From Lachnospiraceae bacterium (GTDB lineage Bacteria; Bacillota; Clostridia; Lachnospirales; Lachnospiraceae), in assembly GCA_021202715.1 (NCBI GenBank), contig JAJQCL010000131.1:1-13465 (forward strand): a stretch of 13,465 nt of DNA, written 5' to 3'. Made by a program: the position numbers and the translations under genes. Below, piece by piece: positions 7,565 through 12,746 of the stretch. Under the pieces are notes generated by a model. That model had not been told where the DNA came from. It made no database searches and saw only the letters and a list, made by a program, of their open reading frames with translations. The first letter of the stretch is position 1; every line of letters begins with the position of its first letter.

Positions 7565-8113
7565 TTATCCTTCCATCTGTTTCCCGAGAAATCCGGCGGC
7601 GGTCCCGGCGAGCTTGCGCTCCGCCTCTCCCATAGGAGCCGCATCCTCACGGTTCAGGAGGATGACGGAACCGATCACATCCCCCTCGCAGAGGATCGGC
7701 ACCATCACCTCCCCGTGGATCTCCTCGGGTTCATCCTCCACCACAGGGACATAGCCCTTCTCCCCCTTATTCGTCATCAGGACTTCCCTCTCGTGCATCG
7801 CCTGCTCCAGGCCGCGGCTTAAGCCCCTCTGCAGTATATCCTTGCGCAGCCCTCCGGCCGCCGCGATCACCTGATCCCGGTCGGTGATACAGACCATATG
7901 CCCGGAATTCTGCGCCAGTGCCTCCGCATACTGCCCCGCGAAGCCGCCCAGCTCGGCCATGGGAGAGTATTTCTTCAGGATCACCTCTCCTTCCCGGTCT
8001 GTAAATATCTCCAGCGGCGTCCCCTCGCGCAGCCGCAGCGTCCTGCGAATCTCTTTCGGTATTACAATACGACCCAGGTCGTCAATTCTTCTCACAATGC
8101 CCGTCGCCCGCAT
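7565..8113 (-). CDS. spoVT: Stage V sporulation regulator SpoVT (AbrB-like plus GAF)
   Basis: This 182-residue transcription factor matches SpoVT, which in Bacillus tunes forespore genes of the sigma-G regulon. The N terminus (about 1-50) is an AbrB-type swapped-hairpin DNA-binding domain with the hallmark GIVRRIDDLGRIVIPKEIRR and LREGTPLEI. The rest (about 56-180) is a GAF-like domain, including the segment GHMVCITDRDQVIAAAGG and a GSVILL strand. Length agrees with the family. The ATG at 8113 follows GGGAGG by eight bases. The leader carries a candidate forespore promoter and a sequence complementary to the ribosome binding site (see separate entries). Its presence argues that the host forms endospores. 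Confidence 0.93.
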   Translation of the reverse strand: MRATGIVRRIDDLGRIVIPKEIRRTLRLREGTPLEIFTDREGEVILKKYSPMAELGGFAGQYAEALAQNSGHMVCITDRDQVIAAAGGLRKDILQRGLSRGLEQAMHEREVLMTNKGEKGYVPVVEDEPEEIHGEVMVPILCEGDVIGSVILLNREDAAPMGEAERKLAGTAAGFLGKQMEG

Positions 8114-8119
8114 AAAAAT

Positions 8120-8188
8120 AACCTCCCTTTGTCAATCTCTGCCTTCTTCCGACATGTACGTGAAGGTAGTATCTGTAAAAGGGAGGTT
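8120..8188 (-). repeat. Inverted repeat that could mask the spoVT ribosome binding site
   Basis: AACCTCCCTTT (8120-8130) and AAAGGGAGGTT (8178-8188) are perfect 11-bp complements separated by 47 bases. On the minus-strand transcript, the first-transcribed arm is CCTCCC-containing and can pair with the GGGAGG site of spoVT. The second arm is followed by ATTTTT, so it could also act as a weak terminator for the gene upstream. Confidence 0.55.
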
Positions 8189-8195
8189 TTTATTC
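8167..8195 (-). promoter_or_regulatory. Candidate forespore (sigma-F/G-type) promoter of spoVT
   Basis: On the minus strand, GAATA (8195-8191) and GATACTA (8173-8167) are spaced by 17 bases. They fit the Bacillus sigma-G consensus GHATR and CATWMTA except for the first base of the -10. SpoVT is a known sigma-G target in Bacillus. Short degenerate motifs can arise by chance, so this is a suggestion. Confidence 0.4.
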
Positions 8196-8210
8196 AGCAC
8201 CTCTGAGCAG

Positions 8211-9599
8211 TTACTGAACACCCAGTCTTTTCAGGGCTTTCATGGCCGGCTCCGCTATTTTATCTCCTCGTTTTGCCGAAGCCCTGTACCATTCGATTGC
8301 TTTTTCCAGATTCTGATTTACGCCTCTTCCCTGTTCATACATGACCCCAAGAAAGTATTGACCGGTAATGTCTCCTCTGTCTGCCGCCATCTGATACCAT
8401 TCGACAGCTTTCTCTTCGTCAGCGGATACGCCAAGACCCTTTTCGTAGATCATACCAAGATATCTTGGAGCTTTCATATCCTCCTTTTCTGCTGCTTTTT
8501 CAAACCATTTTCTAGCCGATTCAAAATCCGTCTGTACATAATAGCCATTCAGGTAAAGGCTTCCCAGAATGGTCATCGCGTGAGGCATCCCGCCTTCCGC
8601 CGCTTTCGTCGCATATCGAAATGCAGTCTCATAGTCAGGCTCACCGTCATGTGCGTAAAAGGCATCAGACGCCAGATGCATATATTTTTCCGCTTCATCA
8701 TGAACCTTTGTTTCGTCATAGACGATCAGAATATCTTTATAATGGAATGTTCTCTTATGCTCTTCCCCCCGCTTCGCATCTTCGTTCAGTTTCATATCGC
8801 ACGGACGGGCATGATGGCGGTCAAAGATTGTTCTGTTTTCTTCTTCCTGTCCTTTCGGCTTCCCCATCGGCCCGCCAAAATCTACACCCTTTTCTCCCTG
8901 AGCTCCATCCAGAAGCGCTTTCAGGGCTTCCAGGAAGATTTCCAAAGCATCCGCTGAAATCGCACCTTCCGGTCCGCAGCAGATCAGATCAAAATCTTCT
9001 CGCTGTTCCTCCAATTTTAAAAACTGATGGTACACATTCTCCACAGAAGTATTGATCATTTTAAAACGACCGGAAAGCTCATCTCCCGAAAACAGGATCC
9101 GATTCCTGCGATCCAGATATGCCATACTGCCGACTGCGTGATCCGGGATATAGAACGCCTCCAGAGTTCTTCCGCCCAGATCATAGACAAATCCATCCTC
9201 TATGATCTGTTTTTTGTAATCGCGCGGGAAATCAATTCCCTCGAAGCTGGGGAACGGAATCGTCGCCAGCTCGCTTGTTTTCTGCGACATATAGGCGCAC
9301 TCAAAGTAAGAATTGTTTGCCGTATGATCGAAATGATCATGCGTATTAAAAATATTTTTTACCGGCTTATCTGTCAGAGTCTGACAGTATTCACGAAGAT
9401 TTCCGCATCCATAGCCGGAATCAATCACTGCTGCTTCGTTCTCACCTTCCACCAGATAGGAGTAATCCCCGTCGCTTAAAATCCTCCAGGTACCATCTGC
9501 CACTTTTTCCGACTCAAAATAAGGCTCATCCATTGGTCTTAAAGTGCCGTCCTCATCGCGGATTAAAATATCATGTTTGCAGGAAAAATCAATCACCAT
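8211..9599 (-). CDS. Metallo-beta-lactamase-fold protein fused to Sel1-like repeats
   Basis: This 462-residue protein joins two modules. Residues ~35-240 form a metallo-beta-lactamase-type hydrolase: THDHFDH (His87, His89, Asp91, His92), DHAVGS (His153) and SGDE (Asp172). The site where most members have the last His ligand (GHG) reads CGPEG (207-211), so one metal site may be altered. A charged linker (~245-300) follows. Residues ~320-458 hold Sel1-like repeats of about 36 residues, for example APRYLGMIYEKGLGVSADEE and GQYFLGVMYEQGRGV; these usually mediate protein contacts. No signal peptide is seen, so it is probably cytoplasmic. Substrate is unknown. The ATG at 9599 has only a distant AAAGGGA upstream, a weak site. 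Transcription probably starts from the operator-containing promoter at 9745-9773. Confidence 0.85.
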   Translation of the reverse strand: MVIDFSCKHDILIRDEDGTLRPMDEPYFESEKVADGTWRILSDGDYSYLVEGENEAAVIDSGYGCGNLREYCQTLTDKPVKNIFNTHDHFDHTANNSYFECAYMSQKTSELATIPFPSFEGIDFPRDYKKQIIEDGFVYDLGGRTLEAFYIPDHAVGSMAYLDRRNRILFSGDELSGRFKMINTSVENVYHQFLKLEEQREDFDLICCGPEGAISADALEIFLEALKALLDGAQGEKGVDFGGPMGKPKGQEEENRTIFDRHHARPCDMKLNEDAKRGEEHKRTFHYKDILIVYDETKVHDEAEKYMHLASDAFYAHDGEPDYETAFRYATKAAEGGMPHAMTILGSLYLNGYYVQTDFESARKWFEKAAEKEDMKAPRYLGMIYEKGLGVSADEEKAVEWYQMAADRGDITGQYFLGVMYEQGRGVNQNLEKAIEWYRASAKRGDKIAEPAMKALKRLGVQ

Positions 9600-9744
9600 A
9601 ACTATTCTGTTCTGTCCCTTTCTGTTTATGCCCGGCTCATTTGGTTGCCAATAGAGGGGCTGTGATCAAAACATTTTTCATGAAGTTCTCGTATTGTTTC
9701 TATAACCGGATTGCTTTCCAAATTGTGTTTTTTGTGTGTCTTCG

Positions 9745-9773
9745 ATTATAACATATCGACGATATGTTGACAA
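9745..9773 (-). promoter_or_regulatory. Promoter of the MBL-Sel1 gene with a palindromic operator in the spacer
   Basis: On the minus strand, TTGTCA (9773-9768) and TATAAT (9750-9745) are spaced by exactly 17 bases. The spacer is almost entirely the perfect 19-bp palindrome AACATATCGACGATATGTT (9750-9768). A dimeric repressor bound there would cover both promoter elements. The leader to the ATG is about 135 bases. I cannot name the regulator; none is encoded next to it. Confidence 0.75.
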
Positions 9774-9885
9774 TGATCATCCATATTTTTCTCCGATCTC
9801 TCCGACATATTTTATTGTGAATTTACGCAGACTGAATCAGAGGATTCCGGGTAAGCAGACCTCCCCCTTGGAGCATTTTTTAATC

Positions 9886-9940
9886 TTCAAGTCTAAAACT
9901 TTTTCCATTTGCAAAGTTTCTGACTTTCAAGTCTAAAACT
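9886..9940. repeat. Tandem 15-bp direct repeats upstream of ATPase copy 2
   Basis: TTCAAGTCTAAAACT occurs identically at 9886-9900 and 9926-9940, a 40-bp period (about four helical turns). Each contains the imperfect dyad AAGT-CTAAA-ACT. The second copy ends one base before the -35 box of the ATPase promoter. TGACTTTC also recurs (9921-9928 and 9943-9950). The rest of the gap from 9600 to 9996 holds only the two promoters and no supported gene. Confidence 0.65.
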
Positions 9941-9941
9941 A

Positions 9942-9969
9942 TTGACTTTCCTGGTTTTTCATGGATAAT
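9942..9969 (+). promoter_or_regulatory. Promoter of ATPase copy 2
   Basis: TTGACT (9942-9947) and GATAAT (9964-9969) are spaced by 16 bases. The in-frame ATG at 9961 overlaps the -10 region, supporting the start at 9997. The layout mirrors that of ATPase copy 1. Confidence 0.6.
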
Positions 9970-9996
9970 AAAGAAAAAAGGATGCGGAGGTGCGCC

Positions 9997-11226
9997 ATGA
10001 CTAAGCTCATAAATCGCCCGGAGTATCTTGAACAGCTTCTTCAACATAAGGATGTGGATCTGGTCAAGATCGTCACCGGAATCCGCCGGTGCGGGAAATC
10101 GTCTCTGCTGGACCTGTTTCATCAATATCTGTCGAATCACGGGGTCGCCGAGACCAATATCATCCATATGAATATGGAATCACTGCGCTACCGGAATCTC
10201 CCGGACTATCTCACGTTCTACGACTATGTCAGTGAGCGCATATCAGAATCAGGAAAGACCTATCTGATCTTTGATGAGCTTCAGGCGGTAGAGCATTGGG
10301 AAAAAGCGATTGAATCCTTTCGCCTCGACTTCAATGTGGACATTTATATTACCGGGTCAAATGCCTATTTGCTCTCTACGGAGTTTTCGACACTGCTTTC
10401 CGGCAGATATGTAGAAATTCGCATGCTGCCGCTGTCTTTTAAGGAGTTTCTGACCTTCTACGAATTTGAAGATTCCATCACCATAGAGGAAAAATTCCAG
10501 CGATATCTCCAGTTTGGAGGTATGCCCATTTTAAGGGAATATCAGTTCAACGAAGCACGAAGCAATCAGGCTCTGGAAGGGATTTACTCCACCGTTATCC
10601 TGCGTGATATTCTGCAGCGCAACAGCGGAGCCAGTCAGGAAACGCTTCAAAAAATCATTCTGTTCCTCTGTTCTAACATTGGCAGCATCACTTCTCCGAA
10701 CAGCATCGGCCATGTCCTGTCTCATGAAGGAGATATTCAAACCGGGAAAGGTAAAAATATCGCAAACAAAACGGTAGATAAATATCTTTCAATGCTGCAC
10801 AGCGCTTTTATTTTCTACCCTGTCGGCCGATATGATGTCAAAGGCAAACAACTGCTGAAAACATTAGGAAAAAACTATATCATCGATCTGGGCTTTCGCA
10901 ATATGCTGCTCGGCTATCGTGATACGGACCGCGGTTATATGATTGAAAACATCGTATTTCTGGAACTGATGCGCCGCGACTATCGTGTTTATATCGGCAA
11001 ATTTGGAGAAACAGAAATTGACTTTGTGGCAGAAAAACCGAACGATAAAGTGTACATCCAGGTGACAGAAAGCATGCTGTCGCCGGAGACCCGTGAGCGT
11101 GAATTAAGACCACTGCGCATGATTCCGGACAACTATGAAAAGATCGTCCTGTCGATGGACCGGAATTACATCACTTCCTACGACGGCATCCGCTCCCTAT
11201 ATCTGATCGACTGGCTGCTGTCCTGA
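9997..11226 (+). CDS. AAA_14 / DUF4143 family ATP-binding protein (copy 2)
   Basis: This 409-residue protein is a clear homologue of the one at 80-1300, matching over its whole length. The start at 9997 follows GCGGAGGTG, the same arrangement as copy 1. Walker A is GIRRCGKS (28-35) and Walker B is LIFDE (90-94), followed by GSNAYLL and LSGRYVE. The C-terminal nuclease-like fold has ENIVF, EID (D342) and QVT (355-357) in place of the expected E-x-K, as in copy 1. Both copies thus share a degenerate but conserved site, which points to a non-nucleolytic or altered role. A 62-bp stretch of its 3' part recurs at 12684-12746. It is followed by a hairpin and the DUF3990 operon. Family is secure; function is unknown. 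Confidence 0.9.
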   Translation: MTKLINRPEYLEQLLQHKDVDLVKIVTGIRRCGKSSLLDLFHQYLSNHGVAETNIIHMNMESLRYRNLPDYLTFYDYVSERISESGKTYLIFDELQAVEHWEKAIESFRLDFNVDIYITGSNAYLLSTEFSTLLSGRYVEIRMLPLSFKEFLTFYEFEDSITIEEKFQRYLQFGGMPILREYQFNEARSNQALEGIYSTVILRDILQRNSGASQETLQKIILFLCSNIGSITSPNSIGHVLSHEGDIQTGKGKNIANKTVDKYLSMLHSAFIFYPVGRYDVKGKQLLKTLGKNYIIDLGFRNMLLGYRDTDRGYMIENIVFLELMRRDYRVYIGKFGETEIDFVAEKPNDKVYIQVTESMLSPETRERELRPLRMIPDNYEKIVLSMDRNYITSYDGIRSLYLIDWLLS

Positions 11227-11300
11227 CAGCAAGAACCGTTAAGTGTTCACAAAATGAGCAGAACAAAAATAATAAATCATTCCTCTTAAATTTATTCGGA

Positions 11301-11341
11301 AGAGTCGGTTGGTCCATGGAAACATATCCAACCGGCGCTCT
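11301..11341. repeat. Stem-loop between ATPase copy 2 and the DUF3990 operon
   Basis: AGAG-T-CGGTTGG (11301-11312) pairs with CCAACCG-GCG-CTCT (11328-11341), a 7-bp plus 4-bp stem split by a small internal loop, with a 15-base loop. No T run follows. It may be a terminator of the ATPase transcript or a regulatory structure. The gap 11227-11352 holds nothing else I can support. Confidence 0.5.
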
Positions 11342-11352
11342 GTAGATGTTGT

Positions 11353-11393
11353 CACACAAATATGTTGACGTATAATTGTGTGTTGGTTAAAAT
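11353..11393 (+). promoter_or_regulatory. Promoter and operator-like palindrome of the DUF3990 operon
   Basis: TTGACG (11365-11370) and TAAAAT (11388-11393) are spaced by 17 bases. CACACAA (11353-11359) and TTGTGTG (11376-11382) form an inverted repeat over the -35 and spacer, extending to 10 of 11 matching positions. Such an arrangement suggests repression, possibly by a product of the operon, as in many toxin-antitoxin loci. Confidence 0.6.
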
Positions 11394-11425
11394 ATAGATA
11401 CAGACAAAGGCAGGTGATAATCTGT

Positions 11426-11734
11426 ATGCGTTTACTCAGAGATGCCGTTGCTCAGGAGCAACAGCGGATCGAACGAATGATAGAAGGATATGAGCTGAAA
11501 CTGTCTTCGCTTCCAAAGGGGACCTTAGTCACCAAGTCCATAAGAGGAAACCAGTATTATTATTTGCAATATAGAGACGGGAAGAGGACTGTATCGGAGT
11601 ACATCGGAAAAGATGACGAACGGGTGGCTCAATTACAGGAACAGATAGAACATAGAAAGCATATTCAGACAATGCTGAAAGCGCTTCGAAAGGAATATGC
11701 CACTGCGCAGAAAATGTTGGAGGTGTCCACATGA
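11426..11734 (+). CDS. Small coiled-coil protein, first gene of the DUF3990 operon
   Basis: This encodes 102 residues. I choose the ATG at 11426, with AGGCAGGTG upstream; an in-frame ATG at 11378 lies in the promoter. A charged helix (about 4-26) is followed by a small beta-rich core, KGTLVTKSIRGNQYYYLQYR to EYIGK (31-62), and a second long charged helix (about 63-98). The YYYLQYR-x-GK-x-x-x-EYIGK pattern recurs in small uncharacterised Firmicutes proteins; I do not know a function. The stop overlaps the next start in ATGA, so translation is coupled to the DUF3990 gene. It could be the autoregulator or an antitoxin component, which is inference only. Confidence 0.7.
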   Translation: MRLLRDAVAQEQQRIERMIEGYELKLSSLPKGTLVTKSIRGNQYYYLQYRDGKRTVSEYIGKDDERVAQLQEQIEHRKHIQTMLKALRKEYATAQKMLEVST

Positions 11735-12246
11735 TTTTGTATCATGGAAGTAACGTGATTGTCGATCACCCCAGGCTTGTGAAGCAAAACCGGACGCTGG
11801 ATTTCGGATATGGGTTCTATACAACGACAAATGTAAACCAGGCAGTTAATTTTGCAGGCAAGGTATCGGCTCGGAGAGAGACTGGTACACCCCATATAAG
11901 CATGTATGAGGTTGCGGAGATCAAGGAACTGCAGGAAAGACTGAAAATCCTCATTTTCCCGGAAGCAAACGAAGATTGGCTTGATTTTGTATATGCCAAC
12001 CGGAGCGCTTCTTATTCCGGGGACAACTATGATATCGTTTATGGCCCTGTTGCCAATGACACAATCTACCGCACATTCATTGCTTATGAAGAAGGTATCT
12101 TAACGAAGGAAGAAACCATTGCCCGACTAAAAGTGCGAAAACTGTTTAACCAGATGATTTTTTCCACAGAAGCAGCATTGAAAGAGCTGACGTACATCGG
12201 ACAGTACGATGGAAAGGAGGGGTTAGATGAGCGAAATAAGTCTTAA
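11731..12246 (+). CDS. DUF3990 ADP-ribosyltransferase-like protein, candidate toxin
   Basis: This 171-residue protein fits DUF3990, a family placed with ADP-ribosyltransferase folds. The N terminus reads LYHGS (3-7), then DFGYGFYTT (24-32). This matches the PARP-like pattern in which a His after Tyr/Trp (His5) and a Tyr in GxxFY (Tyr30) hold NAD. YDIVYGPVAND (100-110) is the most characteristic DUF3990 segment. NQMIFSTEAAL (140-150) probably supplies the third catalytic position (Gln141 or Glu147); which one is uncertain. The start at 11731 has GGAGGTG and overlaps the previous stop. The 3' end overlaps the next gene by 20 bases. With small partner genes directly downstream, the likeliest role is a toxin that modifies a host or phage target. 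Activity is inferred, not shown. Confidence 0.82.
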   Translation: MILYHGSNVIVDHPRLVKQNRTLDFGYGFYTTTNVNQAVNFAGKVSARRETGTPHISMYEVAEIKELQERLKILIFPEANEDWLDFVYANRSASYSGDNYDIVYGPVANDTIYRTFIAYEEGILTKEETIARLKVRKLFNQMIFSTEAALKELTYIGQYDGKEGLDERNKS

Positions 12247-12466
12247 AGCCATGCTGGAATTTATCGTCCCCCGCCTGGTTCGGATGATTATGGAAAGGCA
12301 GAGCATGACAGAGAAAGATGCTCTGACCGCACTCTATGCGTCGGACTTATATCGCCAATTAGAGCGGGAGGAAACGAAGCTCTGGCACCTGAGCGTCCCG
12401 ACCCTGTACGCTTTGTGGCTGGAAGAACGGGAGACAGGAAAAATCACTTACCCGGAGGAGGCATAA
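12227..12466 (+). CDS. Small conserved protein between DUF3990 and DUF3791 genes
   Basis: This 79-residue helical protein starts at 12227, with AAAGGAGGGG just upstream inside the DUF3990 gene. The central pattern ALYASDLYRQLEREETKLWH, followed by LYALWLEERETGKITYPEE, is one I associate with small hypothetical proteins beside DUF3990/DUF3791 genes, but I have no function for it. It is acidic, lacks membrane segments, and overlaps its upstream neighbour by 20 bases, which suggests tightly coupled synthesis. It may be a partner or antitoxin of the DUF3990 protein. Confidence 0.75.
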   Translation: MSEISLKAMLEFIVPRLVRMIMERQSMTEKDALTALYASDLYRQLEREETKLWHLSVPTLYALWLEERETGKITYPEEA

Positions 12467-12469
12467 GCG

Positions 12470-12682
12470 ATGGAAGAAAGAACAAATTTTGCGGTATACT
12501 GCATAGAAGAATATAAGGCAGCTAAGGGCTTGAATGGTAAGAGCGTCATTGAACTCTTTAACAATTACAAGGTAATCGACTATATCCATGATTATTATGA
12601 AGCCCTGCATACCACAGGGAGACAGTATATCGTTGATGACATCAGTATGTATATTGAAGCAAGACGAGCTTCACTGGCTTAA
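12470..12682 (+). CDS. DUF3791 family small protein, candidate antitoxin
   Basis: This 70-residue protein matches DUF3791. It shows an N-terminal FAVYCIEEYKAAKGLNGKSV helix pair, then VIELFNNYKVIDYI, then the hallmark YEALHTTGRQYIVDDI near the C terminus. GGAGGAGG lies eight bases before the ATG, and only three bases separate it from the previous stop. DUF3791 genes are often found next to DUF3990 genes, so it is probably part of the neutralising or regulatory half of the module. Its stop is followed at once by the ATPase remnant. Confidence 0.85.
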   Translation: MEERTNFAVYCIEEYKAAKGLNGKSVIELFNNYKVIDYIHDYYEALHTTGRQYIVDDISMYIEARRASLA

Positions 12683-12683
12683 T

Positions 12684-12746
12684 TGGCCAAAAAACCGAAC
12701 GATAAAGTGTACATTCAGGTAGCAGAAAGCATGCTACCGCCCGGAG
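12684..12746 (+). pseudogene. Remnant of a DUF4143 ATPase gene
   Basis: These 63 bases align with 11027-11089 inside ATPase copy 2, with seven mismatches and one inserted C near the end. The longest identical run is about 25 bases. In frame it reads KKPNDKVYIQVAESMLPP, against EKPNDKVYIQVTESMLSP in copy 2. It is much closer to copy 2 than to copy 1. No start, Walker motifs or 3' end remain, so it is a fragment. Homology begins just after the DUF3791 stop codon and ends inside the MATE gene's last codons. Confidence 0.85.

Noticed and set aside
7483..7650. Upstream extension of pepF to an earlier ATG
   Set aside because: It overlaps the end of spoVT, lacks a family-like sequence, and the ATG at 7482 has a strong GGAAGGAG.
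7884..8957. Plus-strand frame of 357 codons across spoVT and the MBL-Sel1 gene
   Set aside because: It spans two well-supported minus-strand genes and the gap between them, and has no recognisable domain.
9736..9936. Small plus-strand frame of 66 codons in the gap before ATPase copy 2
   Set aside because: No ribosome binding site, and it covers the operator, promoter and repeats.
9886..9940. Two identical 15-bp repeats with a 25-bp gap, resembling a minimal CRISPR unit
   Set aside because: Only two copies, the repeat is short, no cas genes are nearby, and it sits at a promoter; an operator is more likely.
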